Shown: one piece after another, positions 33,225-41,644 of the stretch
How the letters are laid out: each line of letters starts with the position of its first letter
How positions within the stretch are numbered: the stretch's first letter is position 1
Position numbers and translations under genes: made by a program
Assembly (NCBI GenBank): GCA_026415715.1
Contig: JAOAGO010000023.1
Coordinates: forward strand, 1 to 48,123
Length of the DNA stretch: 48,123 nucleotides
Origin: Chitinophagaceae bacterium
GTDB lineage: Bacteria > Bacteroidota > Bacteroidia > Chitinophagales > Chitinophagaceae
Direction of reading: 5' to 3'
Notes under the pieces: model-generated
What the model saw: the letters and a program-made list of their open reading frames with translations, nothing else
Database searches by the model: none
Told to the model about the DNA's origin: nothing

Positions 33225-34868
33225 TTATAATGAAATATCTCTTTTCCAGGGTATGAAATCATCCTGCTGCAGTTGAACGGCTTTGGGAATCACTTCGCCC
33301 GATGCGGTTTGAATAACGAATTTCAGTATTTCTTCTCCCGTTTGTTCAATACTTTTTTCTCCGGTAATAATAGGGCCGCAGTCAATATCAATAATATCGG
33401 CCATGCGCTGCGCTGTTACAGAGTTTGAAGCAATTTTAATGGTTGGACAAATCGGATTTCCGGTGGGCGTGCCCAGGCCTGTGGTAAACAGAAGAACGGT
33501 TGCTCCGCCGGCTACTTTACCGGTAGTGGCTTCCACATCGTTACCCGGCGTGCATACCAGATTTAATCCGGGACGAACTGCCGGTTCGGTATAATCCAAT
33601 ACATCCTGCACCGGAGAGGTTCCTCCTTTTCTGGCTGCACCGGCGCTTTTCATGGCATCGGTTATAATTCCGTCTCTGATGTTTCCAGGCGAAGGGTTCA
33701 TGGAAAAACTGCTTCCTGCACGGGTAACCAGCTCTTCGTAACGCCGCATCAGATGAATAAATTTGCCGGCAACTTTTTGATTGACACAACGGTCAATTAT
33801 TTCCTGTTCAACGCCGCAGAGTTCGGGAAATTCAGCCAGCAATATTTTGCCGCCCAATGCAACGATGAGGTCTGCACAATACCCAACGGCCGGATTTGCG
33901 GAAATACCGCTGAAACCGTCGCTTCCTCCGCATTTCACACCCACGGTTAATTTGTCTAATGTGGCTGGGCGCCGCTGAATGCGGTTTATTTCAACCAAAC
34001 CCTGAAACGTTTTTCGAATGGCGTCGGCTACGAGCTGCTCTTCGCTTTCTGTTTGTTGTTGCTCAAAAATATACAACGGTTTATCAAAATTCGGATTGCG
34101 GCTTTTCAGTTCTTCTAAAAATTCATGTAACTGCAAGTTCTGGCATCCCAGACTCAGAACCGTTACTCCGCCAACATTCGGATGGTCGGCATAGGCTGCC
34201 AGTAATTTACCCAGTATAGCTGCATCCTGTCGGGTACCACCGCAGCCGCCGTGGTGATTCAAAAATTTAATTCCGTCTACGTTGGGAAAAAGGCGCTGCG
34301 CGGTTGGTGATTCATTTTTCGGAAACACCCTCCATTCCGGCAGGGCTACGCCTTCCCGATATGCATCTACCAGCATTCGGGTATAACGCCTGTATTTTTC
34401 GGAAATACCATAGCCCAATTCCTGTATCATGGCATCCCGTATCACATCCAGATTTCTGTTTTCACAAAATACCAGCGGAACAAACAGCCAGTAATTTGCA
34501 GTTCCCACTCTTCCGTCATTTCGATGATAACCATTAAACGTTGCCCCGGCAAAACGGGTTACATCCGGCGGTTGCCATTGATAATTCGTTGCTCTCCACG
34601 CATAGGATTGCGCTGCATGCAATGTGTTTTCCGTACTTACGCGGCTGCCTTTTTTTACCGGCTGCTGTACCTTCCCTACAAGCACGCCATACATCACCAC
34701 TTCATCGCCCGAATTCATGTCAGAAAGAAAAAATTTGTGTTTAGCCGGTATATCTTCAGCAAGTATGAGGTCCGTTCCGTTGTATGTAATGGTTTCGCCT
34801 GCGCTTAAATCCGTAAGCGCCACTACGATATTATCCGATGGATGTATTTTTAAAACCTTTGCTTTCAT
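33225..34868 (-). CDS. uxaA: Altronate dehydratase
   Basis: A 547-residue UxaA, full length with both parts: an N-terminal SAF domain (residues 1-90, IHPSDNIVVALTDLSAGE) and the catalytic C-terminal domain with YHRNDGRVGTANYWL, NHHGGCGG, VKCGGSDGFSGISANPAVG and GLGTPTGNPICPTIKI. It removes water from D-altronate to give KDG and depends on a divalent metal. Its ATG overlaps the uxaB stop (ATGA). Confidence 0.96.
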   Translation of the reverse strand: MKAKVLKIHPSDNIVVALTDLSAGETITYNGTDLILAEDIPAKHKFFLSDMNSGDEVVMYGVLVGKVQQPVKKGSRVSTENTLHAAQSYAWRATNYQWQPPDVTRFAGATFNGYHRNDGRVGTANYWLFVPLVFCENRNLDVIRDAMIQELGYGISEKYRRYTRMLVDAYREGVALPEWRVFPKNESPTAQRLFPNVDGIKFLNHHGGCGGTRQDAAILGKLLAAYADHPNVGGVTVLSLGCQNLQLHEFLEELKSRNPNFDKPLYIFEQQQTESEEQLVADAIRKTFQGLVEINRIQRRPATLDKLTVGVKCGGSDGFSGISANPAVGYCADLIVALGGKILLAEFPELCGVEQEIIDRCVNQKVAGKFIHLMRRYEELVTRAGSSFSMNPSPGNIRDGIITDAMKSAGAARKGGTSPVQDVLDYTEPAVRPGLNLVCTPGNDVEATTGKVAGGATVLLFTTGLGTPTGNPICPTIKIASNSVTAQRMADIIDIDCGPIITGEKSIEQTGEEILKFVIQTASGEVIPKAVQLQQDDFIPWKRDISL

Positions 34869-36382
34869 AATATACTCACATTCGCATTGACCGTATCCGT
34901 AACAACTTCCATCACGCTGCGCTCTAACATGTCACTCAGTTTCTCAACAACGGTTTTTGTAAAATCAGGCAGCTGATGTAAATCTACACCCCATAAAGCT
35001 ACATTGGATGTAACCTGTTCAACCACCTGTTCAGGCATCTGTTGCTTCCATAAGTGATGAAAATAATCGGCGTGGTTGTCGGAAATTTCATATTCGGTGC
35101 CGTTTCGTAAACCGTAATATTTTCCGTTCTCCACTTTTACCGAACGCATGTATAAAAGGTAGGCTGCAAATGCCGTAGCCATCCGCTCCGGAACAGCAGC
35201 ATGTAACTCGACATAGCGAACCAAAAGCGGAACATTCCGCATTTTCATTTTCGATGTGTACTGCGTTGCTACGCTTTGCCATTGATGATTGATAAACGGA
35301 TTGCAGAATCTCTCGAAAGTATTGTCTGCAAACTGTCGTTTGGTTTGTTCGTCAATGGCATAAGGGATAGAAGGGGCGATTTCGGCATGCATCAGGCCTT
35401 TGGTAAATTTTCCATACACCGGATGGGTTATCGCCTCCCGTGAGATATCAAAACCGCATAAAAAGGCCGTGCCGCAATTAAAGGTATGCGTTCCGTTCAG
35501 CAGCCGAAGTTTTAATTCCTTAAATAACGTGATATCCGGCTCAATCTTTACCGCATCGTCTGTTTCATGAAACGACAATACCTTCTTCACCCGATCATCT
35601 CCTTGTATTGCCCAGAGTCTGAATACTTCACTCATCGTCAACAGCTCATCCGTATATCCCAGTTCGCTGCATAACTGCTGCCATTCCGCAGGATGCGGTT
35701 TACCGGGAACAATACGGTCAACCAGTGAATTACAAAAAACATTTTCCTCTTCCAGCCAACTAAGAAATTCTTTTTCTAATGCGTTTTCACGGGCCATGCG
35801 TGCAACAATTTCTTTCAGCATATCACCGTTATCGGAAATCAATTCGGTGGGAATTATGATCATTCCATGGCCGTTTCCCTCGAAATACTTAAAGCGTTTG
35901 TATAAAAACGACAACAACTTGCCCGGAAAGGAAGCCGGAGGCAAGTCATGAACTTTATCTTCAGAAAACTGTATTCCGACTTCGGTGGTATTTGATATAA
36001 CAACCTGCATATTGGGGTTACCGGCACATTCCAGCACCTTTGACCATTCCGTATCGGCGTGAAGTACCCGACTGATTGAAGCATTGATAATGTCTTCTTT
36101 GGTTACATCTCCCTGTTCCAGTCCTCTCACACAAATCGTGTACAGGTTGTCTTGTTTTGCAAAAGCATCAGCTGTTCCCGGTGTGGATTTTACAACCACT
36201 ACTCTGCCGTTGAAAAGGCCTTGCTTGTTGGCTTTATCAATAAAATAGTCCGGCAAGGCCCGAAGCAGCACGCCGGTGCCAAACTGCAACACTTTTTCCG
36301 GAAGCTCAAATATCGAGGGCTCCGGTACACTTAGCCCTGATTCAGGTGAGAGTGAATTCAGTATGTTTTTGTTCAACTGCAT
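34865..36382 (-). CDS. uxaB: Tagaturonate reductase (altronate oxidoreductase)
   Basis: A 505-residue polyol dehydrogenase family enzyme. The N-terminal dinucleotide motif is VLQFGTGVLLRALPDYFID; later blocks are VVISNTTEVGIQF, FCNSLVDRIVPGKPH, and LKLRLLNGTHTFNCGTAFLCG, the catalytic Lys/Asn/His region. It reduces tagaturonate to altronate with NADH. The ATG at 36382 is two bases after the upstream pectinesterase stop; a TTG at 36388 is less likely. Confidence 0.95.
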   Translation of the reverse strand: MQLNKNILNSLSPESGLSVPEPSIFELPEKVLQFGTGVLLRALPDYFIDKANKQGLFNGRVVVVKSTPGTADAFAKQDNLYTICVRGLEQGDVTKEDIINASISRVLHADTEWSKVLECAGNPNMQVVISNTTEVGIQFSEDKVHDLPPASFPGKLLSFLYKRFKYFEGNGHGMIIIPTELISDNGDMLKEIVARMARENALEKEFLSWLEEENVFCNSLVDRIVPGKPHPAEWQQLCSELGYTDELLTMSEVFRLWAIQGDDRVKKVLSFHETDDAVKIEPDITLFKELKLRLLNGTHTFNCGTAFLCGFDISREAITHPVYGKFTKGLMHAEIAPSIPYAIDEQTKRQFADNTFERFCNPFINHQWQSVATQYTSKMKMRNVPLLVRYVELHAAVPERMATAFAAYLLYMRSVKVENGKYYGLRNGTEYEISDNHADYFHHLWKQQMPEQVVEQVTSNVALWGVDLHQLPDFTKTVVEKLSDMLERSVMEVVTDTVNANVSIL

Positions 36383-36384
36383 AT

Positions 36385-37434
36385 TCAATCTGTTTTATCC
36401 GGTGACCATTTATTATTAAAAACGCGGCTCACTGAGATATCTTCGGGCGATAATCCCGGCGGAAAATTGTTTTGATACCATGAATAGTCTTTGCCGTTTT
36501 CTTTTCTGCAATCGTGATAATACACCCGTTCTCCCCATTGTATCTTGTTTTCCGTGGGCACCCGATAAACCGGTTTGTCTGCCATGTTTGCCGCAAAAAC
36601 ACATCGTATCAGAAAAAACTGTGCATCGCGATGATAACGCCCCAAAGCAAATCCTTCAAAGCCCCGAAACCGGCAGTTAATGAAAACCGATTTGGCATCG
36701 GGGTTCCGTGAGCCGTCATGCCAGATTACGGCTGATCCGGAATGAGCGATAAATTCGCATTGCTCAGCCCATGCCCATCCCCGCGGACAATACAAATCCA
36801 CGCCGCCTTCCATGATGCAGTTTTTGAAATACCACATACCTTCCTCTACATTCCAGGGACTTACCGTATCGCCGCCGTACGACCGAAAACGACAGTTAAC
36901 GGCTTTCAGCCTGGAACAGGCCATAGTACGCAGCGCCATCTGATGACCGTCTTTTCTTATGATTTTTTTACCCCCGTTTAAGGTGTCTGAAGGGCAGGCT
37001 ACCAACGTATCCCGGTTACGCTCAAACCCAAAGCTGTTGGTTATGGTAAGATTTTTTAAAGTGATGTCATTGGCACGAACATTCAACGTAGCCACACCCC
37101 AGTCATCGGCATGGGTGCACCTCCAGATATCTCTGGAAACCGAGGCGGTAATAATCGTGGATTCTCTGTCTTCTCCTTCCAGAATTACCTTTTCTTTCTC
37201 TATGTACAATTTTTCACGATATATCCCTTTTTTGATAAACACCACCCGAAATACATCACTTTTTTCGGGCAAGCTGTTCAGCGCTCCCTGAATGGTCTTA
37301 TGATCGCCGGTGCCGTCTGCAGCAACTACGATACGTGTGTGTTCCTGCTTTTTACCGGCATTACCTGTTATGCCCTGGGCCCCTGTGCAAGCCGGTTGGC
37401 TTATCAAGAGTAATATCGTCATGAAGCGCATCAT
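36385..37434 (-). CDS. Divergent pectinesterase-like protein (CE8 fold)
   Basis: A 349-residue secreted beta-helix protein of the pectinesterase family, from an ATG that overlaps the GH105 stop. The leader is MMRFMTILLLISQPACTGAQ; Cys16 may be lipidated. It aligns along its length with the canonical pectin methylesterase in this operon. The catalytic aspartates remain (Asp189 in YGGDT, Asp213 in EGGVDLYCP), as does Arg266 in ALGRYH. The usual oxyanion glutamine before the first Asp is Gly188, GQAVALR reads GHQMALR, and GRPW reads GRYH. It may act on another ester in pectin. Periplasmic or surface. Confidence 0.85.
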   Translation of the reverse strand: MMRFMTILLLISQPACTGAQGITGNAGKKQEHTRIVVAADGTGDHKTIQGALNSLPEKSDVFRVVFIKKGIYREKLYIEKEKVILEGEDRESTIITASVSRDIWRCTHADDWGVATLNVRANDITLKNLTITNSFGFERNRDTLVACPSDTLNGGKKIIRKDGHQMALRTMACSRLKAVNCRFRSYGGDTVSPWNVEEGMWYFKNCIMEGGVDLYCPRGWAWAEQCEFIAHSGSAVIWHDGSRNPDAKSVFINCRFRGFEGFALGRYHRDAQFFLIRCVFAANMADKPVYRVPTENKIQWGERVYYHDCRKENGKDYSWYQNNFPPGLSPEDISVSRVFNNKWSPDKTD

Positions 37435-39395
37435 CTTTTTGCGGCATTTTGCAGCAGCCACTGTACCCATCGGCAGGCGGCCGGATAGTTTTGAAACGAA
37501 TCAGGCAGCTTTCGTCCGTCGAGATATTCATTGTATATCCATGGATCGCCCAAGGCAAATACCCATCCTTTTCCGTAACGGGCAAAAGCCATTACCACAT
37601 CACCTTTCCAGCGTACCAGCGGTTTGGCCGGCGCTTTAACCGATAAGCTTGAAAACTCTTTTATAAATAGCCTGTAAGCTTCTCCGAAAACAGGATTTCC
37701 GGGTTCTGTTATGACCTCTCCTTCATGAAAAGCATCATTTTTAACCAAATTTTTATTGTCTTCATTGAAACGAATGCCAAATACGCCTGACAGTTCACTT
37801 AAATTCTTTAATTCGGCGTTACCGGCGTCATTGCCGAGCAAAACCAGCACACCGCCTTGTTTTACCCATCGGGCAATTGTCTGTATGTGCTGCTTTTGGA
37901 TAACATGAAGGGTATCGGTTTCTTTTGGTGTATCCGGATCAACGATGATATATACTGAAACATTTCTCAGTTTTTGCGCATCAGGCTCTTTGTGCATAGA
38001 TGCGGTTCGGGCTCCGTATTGCTCAAACAAGTGCTTCAGTAAGGAAAATCCGCTGTTGGTTTTATCTTCCCAGGTGTAGTGCCACTGTACGGGTTTACCC
38101 GTTATGTCAGGCTTCCATTCATAATTAAAATAATAATCCAATACCACTTGTTTTCCCCGTCCCGGTTTGGGAAGGCTACTCATTTCCATTTCAACTGCAC
38201 ATTTTATGAAAGCGCCTAAGCCCTTCGGGTCGTTGGTAACTACCGGTTCGCTGATATAGTACTCAAAACTGCCGTCTCGATATGGATGACCCCCCAGACC
38301 TGAAACAGCAACCGTATTTTTTAAATTCAGTTGCCCCGAAGCATCTTTTTCTACAAATGTTTTCAGAATTCCTTCATAGGCTTTACGGGCCGCCATCATG
38401 TAGTGGTCGGGCAAATATCCTTTACGTACACCTTTAGCCAGAAAATAGGTAAACATACAGGATGCGGACGATTCCGGATAGTTACCTTTACGATCAGGAT
38501 AATTCGGGATGTTGTACCAAATTCCGGTATGTTTATCCTGCACCTTTACAATTGCTGCAGCCAGTCTTTGCAACATTTCTGTCAGTGTATTTCGCTGCGG
38601 GTGGTGTTGCGGAAAATAATCCAGCACATCAACCAAAGCCATACCAAACCAGCCCAGACTTCTTCCCCAGAAATTCGAAGAACGTCCGGTTTGTTTATCG
38701 GCCCAGCGTTCCTGTTTCGATTCATCCCATCCGTGATAAAGCAGGCCGGTTTTTTCGTCTCTTGCGTGTTTTTCCATTAAGATAAACTGACGGGCTACAT
38801 CATTGAATACAGTGTCTTCATGGAATAACATAGCATACTCCGCATAAAAGGGCTGCGCCATATACAGGCCATCCAGCCACATTTGGTTCGGATAAATTTT
38901 TTTATGCCAGAACCCTCCTTCTGATGTGCGGGGATGTGTTTGCAATTGTTTACGCAAAAGGTCGGCGGCTTTTTTATATTTTTCCTTTTGGGTAACCCTG
39001 TATAGCAAAAGCAGCAGTTTACCGTTATTCAGATGATCTAAGTTGTATTCTTCCGATTTATATCCTTTAATGTTGCCATCGGGCTGAACATAAAAATCCA
39101 AACACTTTTGTATGTAGGCAAACCATTTGCCTTCGCCTGTGGCGTACCACACTCCTTCCATACCTTTAAGCATTACGCCCTGGTCGTATCGCCATTTTGC
39201 CGTTTTATCGTTGGCCAGCAGAAACGAGTCGGGCCAAAGTTTCATCACTGTTTCCGCCATGGCCGTGCTCATTCGCGACTGTGTGAATGCTGCCTGAGTC
39301 AGTCCGAATGACAGTATGAAAAAAAATTTTTTCACTTGCAGAATTCTTTTATCTGACACGCCGGCCGCGGCGGCGGTAAATTCCGGTTTCTTCAT
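37431..39395 (-). CDS. Unsaturated rhamnogalacturonyl hydrolase (GH105) fused to a DUF4350-like domain
   Basis: A 654-residue protein. Residues 45-395 form a GH105 alpha/alpha barrel: WRYDQGVMLKGMEGVW, YNLDHLNNGKLLLLLY, QMWLDGLYMAQPFYAEYA, GRSLGWFGMALVDVLD and YPESSASCMFTYFLAKG. This family removes the unsaturated uronate left by lyases. Residues 410-650 form a second domain like DUF4350, a glutamine-amidotransferase-like fold (QTIARWVKQGGVLVLLGND, WVFALGDPWIYNEYL). A signal peptide follows a 20-residue N-terminal stretch; a GTG at 39332 (reading VKKFFFILSFGLTQAAFTQ) could be the true start. Confidence 0.92.
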   Translation of the reverse strand: MKKPEFTAAAAGVSDKRILQVKKFFFILSFGLTQAAFTQSRMSTAMAETVMKLWPDSFLLANDKTAKWRYDQGVMLKGMEGVWYATGEGKWFAYIQKCLDFYVQPDGNIKGYKSEEYNLDHLNNGKLLLLLYRVTQKEKYKKAADLLRKQLQTHPRTSEGGFWHKKIYPNQMWLDGLYMAQPFYAEYAMLFHEDTVFNDVARQFILMEKHARDEKTGLLYHGWDESKQERWADKQTGRSSNFWGRSLGWFGMALVDVLDYFPQHHPQRNTLTEMLQRLAAAIVKVQDKHTGIWYNIPNYPDRKGNYPESSASCMFTYFLAKGVRKGYLPDHYMMAARKAYEGILKTFVEKDASGQLNLKNTVAVSGLGGHPYRDGSFEYYISEPVVTNDPKGLGAFIKCAVEMEMSSLPKPGRGKQVVLDYYFNYEWKPDITGKPVQWHYTWEDKTNSGFSLLKHLFEQYGARTASMHKEPDAQKLRNVSVYIIVDPDTPKETDTLHVIQKQHIQTIARWVKQGGVLVLLGNDAGNAELKNLSELSGVFGIRFNEDNKNLVKNDAFHEGEVITEPGNPVFGEAYRLFIKEFSSLSVKAPAKPLVRWKGDVVMAFARYGKGWVFALGDPWIYNEYLDGRKLPDSFQNYPAACRWVQWLLQNAAKR

Positions 39396-39427
39396 ATACG
39401 GATTTTCGACTTTGTATTATCATTCGT

Positions 39428-41098
39428 TCATTTCTGTTCTAAAAGCATATCCGGCCTTGCACCCAGTTCGAAGCGGTAAGGTTCTTTGGCAAGAGAAGTA
39501 TGGGTATGCTTTACCCGAATCCTTCCGCACCGATCACCATTTATCCTGAACAGCAACGGGATATTCTTGTCAAATCTCAGATTTTCGAACAGCAGCTCCT
39601 CACTCTGAGTTATGTCAACCAAAGGGTCAGCATGCTGTGTGTGCAGTGTGATGTTTCGGAATGTGATATTACCGGCCTCCTGTATATCAATACCTTTATC
39701 AGCCTGCAACACCATATTTTCGAGTACAACGTTTTTCACATGCATTTCGGGAAGCCCGCGGATAAAAATTGCTTTATCCGCACCGTTGCAATACACGTTA
39801 CGGATGTAAAAATTCCGAAATGACGGGGTAGTTTCATCCACGGGTTTCATTTCTACTTTCGGAAGTTCCCGCTTTTCGCCCGCCAGCGGAATCGGATCCC
39901 GGGCCGCATAGTACATATCGAACAAGATGGCTTCGCCCGGAATGTCTTTCATAAAAATGTTTTCTATAAAAATATTTTCTACCACGCCGCCTCGTCCCCT
40001 TGCCGTTTTAAACCGAAGGCCTATATCGGCGCCGATGAAAGTACATTGCCTGACATAGATATTCCTGACTCCGCCGCTCATTTCGCTTCCGATAACAAAT
40101 CCGCCGTGAGACGCATACACCGTACAGTTTCGTATCACCACATTTTCGGTTGGAATCCCCCGTTTTCTTCCCTCTGCATCTCTTCCGCTTTTCATGCAAA
40201 GCGCATCATCGCCTACATCAAACACCGAGTGTTCAATAAGCACATTTTTACAGCTTTCCACATCAATTCCGTCGCCGTTTTGCGCATACCATGGATTTTT
40301 TACAAAAATGTTGCGCACGGTTATGTGTTCACTCATCAGCGGATGCAGACACCAGGCCGGCGAATTCTGAAAAGTAACGCCTTCCAGCAGGATGTATTTA
40401 CAGCGGGTTAACACCAGCAGGTTCGGCCGCAGAAAATCTTTCACTTGTTCATAAAATGACATATCCTTTTCCGGCGTGATGTAACCAGGATGAGTAAATC
40501 CGGACCCTGCCAGTGACTTTTGAGAAGGATACCATGTTTTTTTATCCTCGCTCAGCACGCCGCCCGAAGCCACTAATTTTTTCCACTGCGATTCGGTGAG
40601 TTTATCTTTTTTTACCATCCGCCAGGCATCACCGTTTCCGTCAATGATGCCTTTTCCGGTAATAGCAACATTTACCGCATCGGTTGCCGAAAGTGGCGAC
40701 TGACATCGCATCTGCGGCAAGCCTTCCCAATTGCCGGCTACCAAGGGGTATTGATTAAAGTCTTTGGTAAACAACAGTGTTGCCTGATGTGCCAAATGAA
40801 GATTTACATTACTTTTTAAAATCAGCGGCCCGCTCAGCCACAATCCTGAAGGAATGAAAACCACCCCTCCGCCTTTTCGGTGAACGGCATCTATTGCAGA
40901 TTGAATAGCTGAAGTGTTTAACGTTTTCCCATCTCCTACCGCTCCGAATGAGGTGATGACAAAGGTATCTTTTCTGAATCGGGGTTCAGTTACCTTAATA
41001 TGCTTTAACGTGTTGAAGGTTAACTGCGCCTGCAACGAAATACATCCCGCTGCGGAGATAATGGCCAAAATTCCCTTACGAATCATTTTTTCTTTCAT
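39428..41098 (-). CDS. Polygalacturonase-type glycoside hydrolase, family GH28
   Basis: A 556-residue secreted GH28 beta-helix enzyme from the ATG at 41098 (MKEKMIRKGILAIISAAGC, then LQAQ). All active-site blocks are visible: NGDGID (274-279), VGDDALCMKSG (Asp297, Asp298), SHGG (His331) and the later LRFKTARG in place of RIK. The N-terminal FGAVGDGKTLNTSAIQSAIDA is typical. It hydrolyses galacturonosyl bonds in homogalacturonan or rhamnogalacturonan; endo or exo mode cannot be told. An open frame continues to 41263, but it overlaps the upstream gene and lacks a signal peptide. Confidence 0.93.
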   Translation of the reverse strand: MKEKMIRKGILAIISAAGCISLQAQLTFNTLKHIKVTEPRFRKDTFVITSFGAVGDGKTLNTSAIQSAIDAVHRKGGGVVFIPSGLWLSGPLILKSNVNLHLAHQATLLFTKDFNQYPLVAGNWEGLPQMRCQSPLSATDAVNVAITGKGIIDGNGDAWRMVKKDKLTESQWKKLVASGGVLSEDKKTWYPSQKSLAGSGFTHPGYITPEKDMSFYEQVKDFLRPNLLVLTRCKYILLEGVTFQNSPAWCLHPLMSEHITVRNIFVKNPWYAQNGDGIDVESCKNVLIEHSVFDVGDDALCMKSGRDAEGRKRGIPTENVVIRNCTVYASHGGFVIGSEMSGGVRNIYVRQCTFIGADIGLRFKTARGRGGVVENIFIENIFMKDIPGEAILFDMYYAARDPIPLAGEKRELPKVEMKPVDETTPSFRNFYIRNVYCNGADKAIFIRGLPEMHVKNVVLENMVLQADKGIDIQEAGNITFRNITLHTQHADPLVDITQSEELLFENLRFDKNIPLLFRINGDRCGRIRVKHTHTSLAKEPYRFELGARPDMLLEQK

Positions 41099-41202
41099 AA
41101 AAAGTATGCTCACAATTTTACTTGAATCAAAGCGATTATCCTGCATACGTGATGTAGAATATTTACGCAATCGTTTCCAAATCAACACTTTTTTACAAGC
41201 GC

Positions 41203-41637
41203 TTACGACAATCGTACCGACTGCCTTGCCAAAAGCTTCCATTGCCTTTGATTTATAACCCAAACCAGCAAAACTTTCAAATGAATACTTCCGGGTTTTC
41301 CTTTATCGTTGGTTTCCGCTTTCATGTTGTATCTAACCAATGCCGTTTTATCCTGTAAAGTGATGGTTAAGTCAAACATTTCAATTCGTACAAAATCGGA
41401 ATTGCCGCTGATGATGTTTTTGATAAATGTTTCTTTGTCTTCCACGTTACCGTTACTATGGCCATAACTTAACTTATCTGATGTTAATGTCCGTAATGCC
41501 TTCTCATCGGCGTCAATCAAGGCCCGGTGATACCGCTCCACAGCAGCTGCTATCTGTTTTTCCTTCTTTACTTGTGCCAACACCGGAATTACAAGCAATT
41601 TCAAACAACACAGCCAAAAAATAACACGTCGCATCAT
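41203..41637 (-). CDS. Secreted NTF2-like (DUF4440-type) protein
   Basis: A 144-residue protein with the signal peptide MMRRVIFWLCCLKLLVIPVLAQ and one NTF2-like/SnoaL-type domain (AAAVERYHRALIDADEKALRTLTSDKLSYGHSNG, then WKLLARQSVRL). This cone-shaped fold binds small ligands or acts as a lyase or isomerase in other settings. Here it sits between GH43 and GH28 genes, seven bases after GH43, so it should work in the periplasm on pectin-derived material. The exact role is unknown. Confidence 0.85.
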   Translation of the reverse strand: MMRRVIFWLCCLKLLVIPVLAQVKKEKQIAAAVERYHRALIDADEKALRTLTSDKLSYGHSNGNVEDKETFIKNIISGNSDFVRIEMFDLTITLQDKTALVRYNMKAETNDKGKPGSIHLKVLLVWVINQRQWKLLARQSVRLS

Positions 41638-41644
41638 GTAATTT

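Noticed and set aside
41099-41263. 55-codon upstream extension of GH28
   Set aside because: It overlaps the DUF4440-like gene, and the signal peptide begins at the ATG at 41098.
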